Assembly (NCBI GenBank): GCA_947305645.1
Contig: CAMZEC010000008.1
Coordinates: 1 to 53,945 of the forward strand
DNA from: an uncultured Bacteroidales bacterium
GTDB lineage: Bacteria; Bacteroidota; Bacteroidia; Bacteroidales; UBA932
DNA: 53,945 nt
Direction of reading: 5' to 3'
A model generated the notes under the pieces. That model was given only the letters and a program-made list of their open reading frames with translations, searched no databases and was not told the DNA's origin. The stretch's first letter is position 1, and each line of letters begins with the position of its first letter. Made by a program: the position numbers and the translations under genes. Positions 43,942-53,535 of the stretch are shown piece after piece.

Positions 43942-46652
43942 ACATCTTCACATCCCTCGCAAAGAGCTTTACCGATAACCTGATAGCCGAGCAGCGCTAC
44001 CGGATGATTCTGGATGGCCTGCAGGTAACGTTAATCATTACCCTGTGCTCCGCCATACTGGGAACCCTGCTGGGCGGCCTGGTGTGCTGGATGCGCATGA
44101 GCCGCCGGACGTGGCTGCAGAAAGTGGCCAAGGTGTACATCGACATTATGCGCGGCACGCCAGTGCTTGTGGTTCTTATGTTGATGTACTACGTAATCAT
44201 GGCGCCGATGGAGGCCACGGGCATCGTGGTGGCCATCGTTACCTTTGGCATGAACGCTGCGGCGTACATAGGAGAGATGCTGCGGACGGGTATAGAGGGC
44301 ATTGACAAGGGGCAGACGGAAGCGGGACTTGCGCTGGGTTACACGCAGCGGCAGGCTTTTATCAGGATTGTGCTGCCGCAGGTGGTCAAGGCGGTTATGC
44401 CAGTCTATCAGGGAGAAATCATCAGCCTGCTGAAAGGCACCAGCATCGTGGGGTACATAGCCGTGGCCGATATGACCCGAGCCTCCGATCTCATCCGTTC
44501 GCGTACCTTCGACGCCTTTTTCCCCATCATCGTGACGGCAATCATCTATTTCTTCATGGCCTGGCTCATTGGGCAACTGCTCAAGTCGCTGGTGGAGAAA
44601 AGGCACAGGAAGGCCCTGGCGGCCGCCGCAGCGCTGCTGATAGGAGGAACGGTCTGCTACGTGCCTGCACTCCTGTCCTCTAAGGAAAAGGCAGATGTGG
44701 CCGATGTTCCCGCCGTTTTCCAGGCTTTAAACGGAAAGCGCGTGGGCGTCGTAATCGGCAGCATCCAGGACATTGCCATCACGGAGAAGGCGCCAGGTGC
44801 CGACATTCACCGCGTGGCCAGTTATGCCGACATGCTGGTTGCCCTGGAGAGTGGCAAGGTGGATGTGGCGGGCAGCGAAAGCATGACGCTCACCTTCAAC
44901 AAAGAGGTTGCCGCCAAGGTAGACTCGGTAGGTATCGGGATGACGCCTATCCCGGTTGGCGCCTGCTTCCGCCTGGACAATATTGAACTGCAGCAGGATT
45001 TCAACCGCTTCCTCTCCGAGATTATCCGCGACGGCACCTACCGGGAGATTTGCGACCGCTGGGAGCGCGCCGATGATCCCGCGGCATTATCTCTCCCCAA
45101 GCAGCGCGGCACGGGACGCACCCTCCGGGTAGCCACCTTCCCGGCCATGCCTCCGTTCAATTTCATCAGCTCCGGAAAGCCTTCCGGCCTGGAGCCGAAC
45201 CTGCTAACGGAGTGGGTGAACCGTAGGGGCTGGCGGCTGGAGTTCATTGTGATGGACTTTGCCTCGCAGATTCCTGCCGTACAGACGGGCAAGGCCGATA
45301 TGGCCATGGGCGCCATCACCATCACCGAGGAGCGGCAAAAGCAGGTGCTCTTCTCCGACGGTTACTTTTGGTCGCACGTCGTGCTCATCACGCGCAAAGG
45401 GGAAGCCGGCATTCTCACAGATCCTGCTCAACCGTCATTGGAGCAGCCCGTTGAACGCCCGTGGGCGCTTATCCTCTGCCTCATCCTCAGCGGTGGCGCA
45501 GGGCTCTTCTTCATTGGCCGTTACCTGCGCCGGAAATACCTTCTCAAACAGGCGGCCGCCTTCCGGGCTGCGGCTCATCCTGCCGATGCCCCAGTCATAC
45601 GGATTTCACATCTAAAAAAGAGTTATGGCTCCCTGGAGGTACTGAAAGACATCAATGCCGACGTCCACCGCGGGGAGGTCATCTCCGTCATCGGTCCTTC
45701 CGGAACGGGCAAGAGCACCCTTCTTCGGGCGTTGAATCTGCTGGATCCGCCAACGGGCGGAGAGATTTTCTTTGGCGGAGAGAATATCCTTGCAAAAGGC
45801 TATCCGGTCCATCTGCTTCGGCAGAAGATGGGCATGGTATTCCAGAGCTTCAATCTCTTCCCGCATAAAACCGTTCTGGAGAATGTTGTGATGGCGCCAT
45901 GTCAGTTGCGCGGGGATGCACTGGAGAAAGCGCGCGAAGAGGGTATGGCACTCCTGCGCAAGGTGGGACTGGCCGAGAAGGCCGATGTCTACCCATCCAG
46001 CCTCTCCGGCGGCCAGAAGCAGCGCGTGGCCATTGCCCGAACCCTGGCCATGAAACCGGAAGTCATTCTCTTCGACGAACCCACATCGGCCCTGGATCCC
46101 ACCATGGTGGGAGAGGTTCTCAGCGTTATCCGTCAGCTGGCAGATGAAGGTATGACCATGCTTATCGTCACCCACGAGATGAAGTTTGCCTGCGATGTGA
46201 GCACGCGCATCTTCTTTATGTACGACGGCTTTATCCACGAGGACGGAACGCCGCAGCAGATATTCGAGGCGCCGGTTCACAGCGCCACCAAGGCCTTCAT
46301 CCAGCGTATCCGCAAGGAGGTTTTCGAGATTGACGGCCCGGACTTCGATTTCCTGGGCATGCAGTCTGCCATCGGTGCTTTCTGCTACAAATACGGCATC
46401 ATCGCAAAGCAGGAAGCTGCGCAGCGGCTATGTAAAGTTATGCTGGACGATGTGATGGCCACCTACCGTCCGATCACCGTCCGCATCACCCACAGCGAAC
46501 AGTCCGGTGTCAGCGCCCTGGATTTCATGGTGGAAAAGATGGAAGCATCGCCCCTGAGCGAGGCACAGCGCAACGCCCTGGCCGCACAATGCCGGCAGGT
46601 GGTGGAAGAGCCCACCGAAAGGGGCTTCAGGGTAAAACTGATCCTTGGATAG
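43938..46652 (+). CDS. Complete ABC importer in one chain: permease, binding protein, ATPase
   Basis: A 904-residue protein. GlnP/HisM-type permease (1-215; [17 protein letters not shown]), extra helix (about 228-248), periplasmic binding region (about 255-500), a helix that returns the chain to the cytosol (about 510-532, [18 protein letters not shown]), GlnQ-type ATPase (about 550-795; [29 protein letters not shown]), and the same extra C-terminal domain as the gene at 39469. As in its paralogue, the second-lobe part ([12 protein letters not shown]... [11 protein letters not shown]) precedes the first-lobe part ([14 protein letters not shown]... [16 protein letters not shown]). A dimer would supply both permease and both ATPase copies. 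Substrate unknown. Confidence 0.9.
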   Translation: MNIFTSLAKSFTDNLIAEQRYRMILDGLQVTLIITLCSAILGTLLGGLVCWMRMSRRTWLQKVAKVYIDIMRGTPVLVVLMLMYYVIMAPMEATGIVVAIVTFGMNAAAYIGEMLRTGIEGIDKGQTEAGLALGYTQRQAFIRIVLPQVVKAVMPVYQGEIISLLKGTSIVGYIAVADMTRASDLIRSRTFDAFFPIIVTAIIYFFMAWLIGQLLKSLVEKRHRKALAAAAALLIGGTVCYVPALLSSKEKADVADVPAVFQALNGKRVGVVIGSIQDIAITEKAPGADIHRVASYADMLVALESGKVDVAGSESMTLTFNKEVAAKVDSVGIGMTPIPVGACFRLDNIELQQDFNRFLSEIIRDGTYREICDRWERADDPAALSLPKQRGTGRTLRVATFPAMPPFNFISSGKPSGLEPNLLTEWVNRRGWRLEFIVMDFASQIPAVQTGKADMAMGAITITEERQKQVLFSDGYFWSHVVLITRKGEAGILTDPAQPSLEQPVERPWALILCLILSGGAGLFFIGRYLRRKYLLKQAAAFRAAAHPADAPVIRISHLKKSYGSLEVLKDINADVHRGEVISVIGPSGTGKSTLLRALNLLDPPTGGEIFFGGENILAKGYPVHLLRQKMGMVFQSFNLFPHKTVLENVVMAPCQLRGDALEKAREEGMALLRKVGLAEKADVYPSSLSGGQKQRVAIARTLAMKPEVILFDEPTSALDPTMVGEVLSVIRQLADEGMTMLIVTHEMKFACDVSTRIFFMYDGFIHEDGTPQQIFEAPVHSATKAFIQRIRKEVFEIDGPDFDFLGMQSAIGAFCYKYGIIAKQEAAQRLCKVMLDDVMATYRPITVRITHSEQSGVSALDFMVEKMEASPLSEAQRNALAAQCRQVVEEPTERGFRVKLILG

Positions 46653-46655
46653 GAG

Positions 46656-47975
46656 TTATCTGATCAGATAAACCAAGCCGATGAGGATAGTCTTGTTATT
46701 AGCTTTGAGAGGTGTGCTTTCGTAAGGGATGACACCCCCGATGCCGTTTTCAAAAGCGGCATACAGCCGGAACGACAGGAATTCCACGCTTCCGTTTACT
46801 CCGTAAACAAATCCGTAGGCACCGCTGCCTGCGCTAAGCCCAAGATGGGCCACGCTGGGGAAGTCCAGGGACAGTCCGCCTCGCGCTTCCCAGTACGGTG
46901 CGCAGTATTTGTAGCCGGTATAGAGGCCGGAGGCGTCTATCGAAAGATTCTCCCAGAATGGCATCGCGTAGCTGGCTCTAGCGTTTGCGGTAAGCGGAAC
47001 AGCCTTAAACTTGCATCTTCCGTCCACAGCCTGGGGCTTTATGACTTTAAGGGCTTCATCTCCGAGTTCTTTGATCCTGCTCACAATCTTATCCTGGCTA
47101 AGCTCTTCCATGGTCAGGCCGTGAAGACCGTCGAATACGTACTCACCGGTTGAGGTTCCGGCATTTCCGTAATACCAGAGAATGCCGCCGAGATCCTGTA
47201 CCGCTGCGGAAAGAGTGAATCCGCGGAACGGCTTCCAGACAAGGCCAAGGTCTACGGCGAGTCCTGCTCCAGTAGGAACCCCCAGTTTGCCTTTGCCGGA
47301 AAAGCTGGTGAAGTCCAGGTAGTTGTAATCGTCTGTGCCTATCTTCTTGCTGCGGTTTGTAAGGTCGATATCGGCATCAAGAGCCAGCTTGTATTGATCG
47401 ACGGTGGTCGTGAGCTCGAAGCGTCTGGAGACAATCTCCACGCTGTGCAGGCCGGCAAGAAGTTTCACGCGGGCACCGAGGGAGAATTTGTCCCCTATAG
47501 GTAGTGAATAGCCGTAAGCAATTTCTGCATAGGCGTTTCCGAAGGCCCTGAGGTTCGAAAGATCGTAGGGCGTCTGGGCGGTACCCTTCTTGAGTATGGT
47601 GAAAATCTCCTTGGGTACGGAAACGCCGTAATTGGCTTTGGCGCCCAGTTCTACCGTATGGAATCCGTAGCTTCCCTTCCAGCCATATGAGACAAGATTA
47701 TAATTGATTTGGCCGAACATGCTGTTCACTCCACGGAGCCCTCCCAGGAAGACGTCGGCCGGGATGGAGGAGTGAAGGCCCGTCACCAGTTTTTCTCCCG
47801 ATGGGAAGAGGAAGGCGGCGGCGCCTACATTGTTCCTGCTATTGCTTCGGTATTCTCCGATTCTCACGAATCCGTTGTCCAGAAATGCGTTGTCTGCAGG
47901 GTTGTCAATGTCCTGCGCCCATGCGGCGCCTCCGAAGAAAAGTGCCGCTATAAGAAGAAGAAAAGACTTTTTCAT
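46656..47975 (-). CDS. DUF5723-type outer-membrane protein, second copy
   Basis: A 439-residue protein with a signal peptide (GGAAWAQ) and alternating beta strands. It matches the protein at 9628-10968 along its length (VRIGEYRSNSRNN/INPAQ region, FGNAYAEIAYGYSLPIGDKFSLGARVKLLAGL against LADLSYGYSMYIMDNLSVGGRIHLLAGL, ASYAMPFWENLSI against ARYFMPFYDKLSV). Its start overlaps the lipoprotein stop by four bases. Function unknown. Confidence 0.82.
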   Translation of the reverse strand: MKKSFLLLIAALFFGGAAWAQDIDNPADNAFLDNGFVRIGEYRSNSRNNVGAAAFLFPSGEKLVTGLHSSIPADVFLGGLRGVNSMFGQINYNLVSYGWKGSYGFHTVELGAKANYGVSVPKEIFTILKKGTAQTPYDLSNLRAFGNAYAEIAYGYSLPIGDKFSLGARVKLLAGLHSVEIVSRRFELTTTVDQYKLALDADIDLTNRSKKIGTDDYNYLDFTSFSGKGKLGVPTGAGLAVDLGLVWKPFRGFTLSAAVQDLGGILWYYGNAGTSTGEYVFDGLHGLTMEELSQDKIVSRIKELGDEALKVIKPQAVDGRCKFKAVPLTANARASYAMPFWENLSIDASGLYTGYKYCAPYWEARGGLSLDFPSVAHLGLSAGSGAYGFVYGVNGSVEFLSFRLYAAFENGIGGVIPYESTPLKANNKTILIGLVYLIR

Positions 47976-49120
47976 AGGCCCTGAACAGTTATTCCTCCGG
48001 AAACGGTAGCGCGGAGTTTGTTGAACGATACTGATTGTTTCATTCCCAAACGCTTGTCGTCGACACCGGCAGGTGCAAGAATGCGCAAGTATATGCGGAG
48101 ACCGCGGATGTCGGGAATGATGCCCTCGTTGGCCTTGATAACTATCTCAAGTGGAGTGACTGTCGGATTTCCGGAAGAGCCTGCGGAAACCACCAGCCCG
48201 GGCGTAATGCTGATGTCCTCAGACGGAACTATAGTCGACTTTCCGTCTTCGCCTGCCTGCTCTATCATTACCGCCACCTGGTCTATGCCTATGGATATGG
48301 GAATCTCGTTGGAGACCTCGGTGCATATCTTGGCTTCCTTAACCTGGAATTGGCCGAGAGGCAGATTCAGGTCGTTGATGCTAATCGGGACGGTAACAGG
48401 TATGTCTTTCTCCAGGCCGATGAAAGCCTTGTAGCAATAATCCAGGGTGAAGAAGCCCCAGCCTTGCAGGGGATCTTTTTCAAGGACGGAAGCCGGAACC
48501 TGCATGGTTGCATTCTCAAGTTTGAAGCCACACGCCGTCTTGCCGCCCGTAAGCTCCACCCTCAATACCTCGTTGTCCTTATTCTCCGCTGCGGCCTTGG
48601 CCTGAGCAAACTCTTTGGACAGGATTGTTTCTCCGGGAGTGCTGCCGTCCGGCTTGGCGGAAAGCGTCAGCTTGCCTGAGAAAGAGATTTCTTCCGTCAG
48701 GGGATTTCCAGCCGTTAATACAAAGTCTTGACGGACAGGGGCAATACCCAGTCCTTCAAGAATGGAAAGGTTGGTAAATTCGAGATTCGCGGAATAATCG
48801 TTAATGGCGACAGATGCGGGTTTTGAAGGGTCGGGGAGATTCATGGAAACCAGCATGCAGGGATTGCTGTAAGCAGACGCCTTCCTCTCCATTACCAGAT
48901 ATCCGTCTGCGTCTTCTTGTACGAAGCTTTTGAGCTGGTCGCCAAAACCGGCCCCGTCAAGAAGGTTTTTTGGCGTTATGGGACCTATGTCTCCAATAGG
49001 GAGGCTGACTTCGTCAGAGAACAAAGTCACCTCCTTGTCGATGCCCCTGCTGGTATCGTAGTCCAAATTGGCACAAGACCACAGCAGTGGCAGCGCAAAT
49101 AGAATCAAACCCTTTTTCAT
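47972..49120 (-). CDS. Beta-rich lipoprotein, small paralogue of the giant one
   Basis: A 382-residue lipoprotein (lipobox LLWSC, Cys about 16). The mature start (YDTSRGIDKEVTLFSDEVSLPIG) and end (RATVSGGITVQGL) match the 1140-residue lipoprotein at 6196-9618, so it represents the minimal version of that family. It precedes, and is coupled to, a DUF5723 outer-membrane protein, as its paralogue is. The promoter lies at 49140-49147. Confidence 0.8.
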   Translation of the reverse strand: MKKGLILFALPLLWSCANLDYDTSRGIDKEVTLFSDEVSLPIGDIGPITPKNLLDGAGFGDQLKSFVQEDADGYLVMERKASAYSNPCMLVSMNLPDPSKPASVAINDYSANLEFTNLSILEGLGIAPVRQDFVLTAGNPLTEEISFSGKLTLSAKPDGSTPGETILSKEFAQAKAAAENKDNEVLRVELTGGKTACGFKLENATMQVPASVLEKDPLQGWGFFTLDYCYKAFIGLEKDIPVTVPISINDLNLPLGQFQVKEAKICTEVSNEIPISIGIDQVAVMIEQAGEDGKSTIVPSEDISITPGLVVSAGSSGNPTVTPLEIVIKANEGIIPDIRGLRIYLRILAPAGVDDKRLGMKQSVSFNKLRATVSGGITVQGL

Positions 49121-49139
49121 ATTCTGAAGTATGTGTTTA

Positions 49140-49147
49140 CAAATATA
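49140..49147 (-). promoter_or_regulatory. -7 element for the lipoprotein/DUF5723 pair
   Basis: Minus-strand TATATTTG, 19 bases ahead of the ATG at 49120. Confidence 0.6.
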
Positions 49148-49218
49148 CTTTTTTTACACTCACCTGCACTCATCCATGTCTGATTGGGAACTGTCCTGCT
49201 TATAGAGGCTCATCTTCG

Positions 49219-49863
49219 TCAATCCTGGATATAGGAGAGAACGATGTCGGCAAGTTCCTCTTCGTTGTGACCGTCGGCATTGAGTACAAGGTCATAGTTG
49301 CGGGCATCGTAGCGGCTGGTACCGGTATACCGCTGGATATAGTTTTCACGCGTCTGGTCTATGTCCTTGATGAGGGCTCTGGCCGATTCTTCTGTCAGGC
49401 CCTGCTTCTCCATTACGCGCCGGATGCGGTTTTCCTCCGGGGCGATGATAAACACATTCAGGTGGTTGGGATGGTCCTTTAGAACATAGAAACCGGAGCG
49501 GCCTGCAATGACGCAGGACCCCTCTTTGGTCAATTCCTTAAGGATCTCGGTCTCGGCCTTATAAATATCGTCCGTGGTAACATCCATACGGAACTGCTGT
49601 GTATAGCGCTGGTCTACGCCCAGTTTATTGGCCGAAGGGATTGGGGCGATGGTATGAATCAAATCTGCCAGCCAGTTTTTCTTTTCTCCCTTAAGCTTCT
49701 CAATCCCGCTTACCGTAAGGTTGAACCTCTTTTCAAGGGATTCGATGAGATACTTGTCGAAATAAAAAGTATTCAGTTTCTTTGCCAGAATACGGCCTAC
49801 CGTGTGGCCGCCGGAGCCGATTTCCCGGCTGATGGTGATAACAAATGGTTCTTTCAGGTTCAT
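49219..49863 (-). CDS. Cytidylate-kinase-like P-loop protein
   Basis: A 214-residue cytosolic protein: P-loop SREIGSGGHTVGRILAKKL, GRSGFYVLKDHPNHLNVFI, and the LID-like arginines REN and RNYDLVLN. It belongs to the family often labelled cytidylate kinase-like, distinct from true Cmk. The phosphate acceptor is unknown. It follows xpt by 27 bases on the same strand and is probably cotranscribed, fitting a nucleotide-related role. Confidence 0.85.
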   Translation of the reverse strand: MNLKEPFVITISREIGSGGHTVGRILAKKLNTFYFDKYLIESLEKRFNLTVSGIEKLKGEKKNWLADLIHTIAPIPSANKLGVDQRYTQQFRMDVTTDDIYKAETEILKELTKEGSCVIAGRSGFYVLKDHPNHLNVFIIAPEENRIRRVMEKQGLTEESARALIKDIDQTRENYIQRYTGTSRYDARNYDLVLNADGHNEEELADIVLSYIQD

Positions 49864-49890
49864 AATATGCGTTTTATCGTTTAATTATCT

Positions 49891-50469
49891 TCAAAACGCT
49901 TTAATTCGGATCTCGTTGTTCTCAACGGACTCGATGATGGCCAGGGATTCGATACGGGTGATACCCTCGGCCTCAAGGGGCTTGCGACCGTTCTCGAAGG
50001 CTTTTTCTACAAGGAAGCCCATCCCCTCAATCGTGGTCCCAGACTGGCGGCAAAGTTCAACCATTCCCAAACCTGCATTGCCGAAGGCCAGAACATCATC
50101 TATGAACAGGACGTGGTCGTTTCTCGTTAGATAATCCTTGGCAATAACGATTGTGGTATCCTTATCCTTCGTAAACGAATGGACACTTGCTGCATAGAAA
50201 TCCCCTATAGTGGAAGGTTTCGCTTTTTTTGCAAAAACGACGGGAAGATTCATCAGATAGCCAATCAAAATGGCTGGAGCGATACCGGACGCCTCGATGG
50301 TGAGAATCTTATTGATTCTCTTGTTGTCAGCGAAGCGGTTTACAAGTTCCTGCGCGGCCTGCATCATAAGCTGGGGATCGATCTGATGATTAAGAAAACG
50401 GTCCATCTTGATGATGCCATTGCCGAAGCTCCGGCCTTCTTTCATGATTCTGTCGTATAGTGCTTGCAT
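49891..50469 (-). CDS. xpt: Xanthine phosphoribosyltransferase
   Basis: Purine salvage: xanthine (or guanine) plus PRPP to XMP. The 192-residue product starts MQALYDRIMKEGRSFGNG and has FLNHQIDP, EASGIAPA and the PRPP loop HVLFIDDVLAFGNAGLG. The open frame reaches 50502, but that upstream part overlaps the -7 element, so the ATG at 50469 is chosen. No purine riboswitch is visible in the 30-base leader. Confidence 0.93.
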   Translation of the reverse strand: MQALYDRIMKEGRSFGNGIIKMDRFLNHQIDPQLMMQAAQELVNRFADNKRINKILTIEASGIAPAILIGYLMNLPVVFAKKAKPSTIGDFYAASVHSFTKDKDTTIVIAKDYLTRNDHVLFIDDVLAFGNAGLGMVELCRQSGTTIEGMGFLVEKAFENGRKPLEAEGITRIESLAIIESVENNEIRIKAF

Positions 50470-50499
50470 TACTATTATAGTAACGGATGGTAGCGAAAA

Positions 50500-50507
50500 C
50501 AAATATA
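50500..50507 (-). promoter_or_regulatory. -7 element for xpt
   Basis: Minus-strand TATATTTG, 30 bases before the xpt ATG at 50469. Confidence 0.6.
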
Positions 50508-50541
50508 CAAAAAGATAGTATATAATTGCAGTCCTCCGTAT

Positions 50542-51969
50542 TCAATCGCATCCAAATGGACCGTGGATTGAGAGCACGCGATACTTGAAATCCGAGTCGT
50601 CCAATACATAGATGTAGTATGAACTGCCGCCGGGGACCACGCGCAGGACGATATGGCCGTTGCGGGCAAGGAAACTTCCGGCATCAATGCCTTCCGTCTT
50701 CAGGTTCTCCACGCTTATGTCAGAAAGGTTCGTGGCAAAGACGCCCAGTTTGGGACTCGCTTTGAAGAAGCGTTTCATTGTGTCCGGATTGGGCTGATTC
50801 TTCGTCCATATTCCAATAATCAGATTATCGGGCTTTAAGGCATTCAGCAAATCGGAGCTGTTGGCATATTTGGCGCAGTGGTGACAGGCCTTCATCGCTT
50901 CCACCTTGCCTACTACTTTGGAAATGGGTTTATCTATGTCCTTCCAGGTAATAGTAGAACGTCCGTTATACTGGATATCGCCACCGCTGAACCAGTCGAA
51001 CTTACCATAGCTCATGGTGAACACGCAGGACATAATATTCTCGTTGGGGTCCAATGTCTCCAGATTCGCCATCAATTGGTCCGAAGATGGTAAATATGTA
51101 GTATTCACCGAGTTCCCGCTGCCGGTCCAGATGTCGCCGCCGGCTGCTATGCCACGTACCGAGAAGGCGTCGTAGGAGTTGGCATCATGCTTCAGGACAA
51201 TCTGGTCGTTATGTCCAATCGCCAGCTTCTCCCTCACGGTCTCGTGTTTCTTTGCACTCCAATCGATGAAATTGAGATAATTCTGCATTCGGAGAGGCGC
51301 AGTTAGGAACACGTTAGACGGGCGGTCGGCCCAGTCTCCACGGTCGATTATGCGCAATATGGGAATATAATAACCGACCTCCGATACTCCGTTGAGCAGG
51401 AAGCCTCCGGCGTCGAGATTGACAGACGGGGTTATTGTTCCGTTCTTGTCGACAACGTGCCAGCCGTAATCAGCGAACTTTTTGGTGTATATCCCCATAT
51501 GGTCGCCGTGATAGTGGGATGTCATGAAGTAATCGATATGCCCGTTCGCCACATCCGGAGCGAAGTGCTTGATATACTGTACGATGACATTTCCGCTGGA
51601 GTATGTGTTGGATGGCCTTGAGTAAATGCCCGAGCCGTTGGCCTCGCCCTCTGTCTCAAAGTCTGCAGCTCCTGCAGCATCCACCAGCATAGTGGTCCCG
51701 TCCGGCATTATGTAGTAGAAGGACTCGCCTCGCCCGCCGTTGATTGAATGGATATCCAAGTATCCCTCTTGCCAGAGCGGCAGCGGCTCTCCCACAGTCA
51801 CTTCAGTAGGATTGGGCTTCGGCGGATTCTCCGTCGGCGTTTCCGGTTGGCCTGGCCGTTCCGGCTGTTCAACGGGCTCAGCGGGATCGTCTTCCGGAGG
51901 AACAACCGGTTCCGGCTGGCATGCCAGTATGGCCAGAAGCAACAAGGATATGATGTGAGCCCTACTCAT
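50542..51969 (-). CDS. Metallo-beta-lactamase-fold lipoprotein (ComEC/Rec2-like)
   Basis: A 475-residue lipoprotein: lipobox LAILAC (C17), a Pro/Glu-rich linker (about 20-60), then a metallo-beta-lactamase domain with TSHYHGDHMG as the H-x-H-x-D-H metal motif and a later SGGDIQY aspartate. The fold placement of YYIMPDGTTMLVDAAG resembles the exported competence-type hydrolases. It could be a surface phosphodiesterase or nuclease. The ATG at 51969 is preferred over a longer frame to 52014, because the longer one would cover the promoter and spoil the lipobox distance. Confidence 0.82.
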   Translation of the reverse strand: MSRAHIISLLLLAILACQPEPVVPPEDDPAEPVEQPERPGQPETPTENPPKPNPTEVTVGEPLPLWQEGYLDIHSINGGRGESFYYIMPDGTTMLVDAAGAADFETEGEANGSGIYSRPSNTYSSGNVIVQYIKHFAPDVANGHIDYFMTSHYHGDHMGIYTKKFADYGWHVVDKNGTITPSVNLDAGGFLLNGVSEVGYYIPILRIIDRGDWADRPSNVFLTAPLRMQNYLNFIDWSAKKHETVREKLAIGHNDQIVLKHDANSYDAFSVRGIAAGGDIWTGSGNSVNTTYLPSSDQLMANLETLDPNENIMSCVFTMSYGKFDWFSGGDIQYNGRSTITWKDIDKPISKVVGKVEAMKACHHCAKYANSSDLLNALKPDNLIIGIWTKNQPNPDTMKRFFKASPKLGVFATNLSDISVENLKTEGIDAGSFLARNGHIVLRVVPGGSSYYIYVLDDSDFKYRVLSIHGPFGCD

Positions 51970-51977
51970 CGCAACAG

Positions 51978-51985
51978 CAAATGTA
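51978..51985 (-). promoter_or_regulatory. -7 element for the metallo-hydrolase lipoprotein gene
   Basis: Minus-strand TACATTTG, only eight bases before the ATG at 51969, implying a nearly leaderless transcript. Confidence 0.5.
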
Positions 51986-52042
51986 AGAATAATTCCAATA
52001 TATGACTTAACCACCAGGTCTCGTTCTGGAACAGATCTCCCA

Positions 52043-53395
52043 TTATAATAATACCTCCTTCGGAGGATTCTCCTTGATGAACATGGTGAAATAAATGGGA
52101 AGGTAGGTTAAATACCCATCCCGCTTGATCTCTCTTGCATTGGATAGAACATATGCCTGTTTTACCCTGTAGTCTGGATTTGACATAAAGGTATTCAGCG
52201 CCCGATGAATGGTGTAATCTTTTCCGGACTTTACTTCTATGGGCATTATGGCTGCATTGTCGTAGTCGTCCAGAATGAATTCAACTTCGCCGTGAGCTTT
52301 GTTGTCATAGTAGAACAACTGCTTGATGCCATGGGCCTTCAACTCGGATGCGACCACGGTCTCATATACGCTTCCGAGATTGACGCTGAGCCGGTCATTC
52401 ATAACCGCATCAATGTTGTACTTGTACAGTTCATTGGTGAGTAACCCCACATCATTCATATATAGCTTAAGAAGATTCTTGCTTTCCGATTCTTTCAGGG
52501 GGAAAGTCGGTGATGAAATGGCTTTAACGTCCAGGCAGATTCCGGCACCGATGATATAATCAAATTCATCCCTGTAATCATTACTGCGCTTGTCTCCCTT
52601 TTCCGCTATGTCCTTGTATACAATACGTTTCTTCTTGTTTGCCATCAGGGATGGAACCATATTGTATATCCTGGTTATCTGTAATTTATGATCTTCGTCA
52701 TATTGAGCAGCGTCCACTCCATACAAAGCGTGGATGGAATCGTGTATAGCCCTCACGGCAACCATATTCCTTGAGCCAAGGAATTCCTTCACTGCATCAG
52801 GGAGGCCACCTACCAGCAAATACTTTTTGAACAGATCGAGCATTTTTGCATGCATCGCGTCATCAAGACTCTCCCGTGCGACGAATCTCTTCTCCAGTGT
52901 GCCGATTTCCGCATCGGAGAAACTATTTGCCCAAAGGAACTCCTCAAAGTCAAGCGGAAACATGTGATTAATGAGAATATCTCCTGCTGGAACGGAGGGA
53001 GTGTTCCTAAGAGTAACACCCAGGAGAGAACAGCTGGCGATGTAGGTGAATCTCCCTTCTTTCCTCAGAAACCTCAGAAGTGTCAATAGATGAGGGTATG
53101 CCTGAATCTCATCAAGGAATACTATGGTATCATCCTTCGTTCCCTTCATCTTATCACCGGCAATAGTGCTGAGGCGGAAATAGAACTCTTCGGTGGTCGT
53201 CGCATTCTCAAAGAGTTTATCACCGGCTTTATCCTCTACAAAGTCAATCTCTATGTAGTTAGGGAACAGCTCTTGAGCCACATCCCGGATGATATAAGAT
53301 TTTCCGATCTGGCGGGCACCGTCTATTACCATAATTTTGGTATCCCGGCTTGCCAGATGGTTGTAGATAATGGGACGAATCTTTCTTCTAAGCAT
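52043..53395 (-). CDS. AAA ATPase with DUF4143 domain
   Basis: A 450-residue protein of the large Bacteroidota ATPase family: Walker A GARQIGKSY, Walker B TIVFLDEIQAY, sensor region ASCSLLG, then FPLDFEEFLWA, and a C-terminal DUF4143 part with a nuclease-like core (HGEVEFILDDYDNAAIMPIEVKSGK, the D/E-x-K pattern). The role of the family is unresolved; mobile-element and defence links are often suggested. The ATG at 53395 is chosen since the frame beyond it runs through the promoter. The gene stands alone beside an insertion-sequence end. Confidence 0.88.
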   Translation of the reverse strand: MLRRKIRPIIYNHLASRDTKIMVIDGARQIGKSYIIRDVAQELFPNYIEIDFVEDKAGDKLFENATTTEEFYFRLSTIAGDKMKGTKDDTIVFLDEIQAYPHLLTLLRFLRKEGRFTYIASCSLLGVTLRNTPSVPAGDILINHMFPLDFEEFLWANSFSDAEIGTLEKRFVARESLDDAMHAKMLDLFKKYLLVGGLPDAVKEFLGSRNMVAVRAIHDSIHALYGVDAAQYDEDHKLQITRIYNMVPSLMANKKKRIVYKDIAEKGDKRSNDYRDEFDYIIGAGICLDVKAISSPTFPLKESESKNLLKLYMNDVGLLTNELYKYNIDAVMNDRLSVNLGSVYETVVASELKAHGIKQLFYYDNKAHGEVEFILDDYDNAAIMPIEVKSGKDYTIHRALNTFMSNPDYRVKQAYVLSNAREIKRDGYLTYLPIYFTMFIKENPPKEVLL

Positions 53396-53416
53396 TTCCG
53401 TACTCTTTGTTTGGTG

Positions 53417-53424
53417 CAAATATA
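53417..53424 (-). promoter_or_regulatory. -7 element for the DUF4143 ATPase
   Basis: Minus-strand TATATTTG, 21 bases before the ATG at 53395. It lies between the gene and the insertion-sequence end. Confidence 0.55.
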
Positions 53425-53535
53425 CGCTTTTCTATGAAATCACAATATAAAAATCCCCGCTTTTCCATGAAATAATTGTGTGATTGTGCCCGCTTTTCCA
53501 AATTAAGGACGAGGCAATTGCACCGCGCGCGCGAA

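Noticed and set aside
50470..50541. Purine riboswitch upstream of xpt
   Set aside because: The leader after the -7 element is only about 30 bases, too short for the aptamer, and no conserved junction bases are seen.
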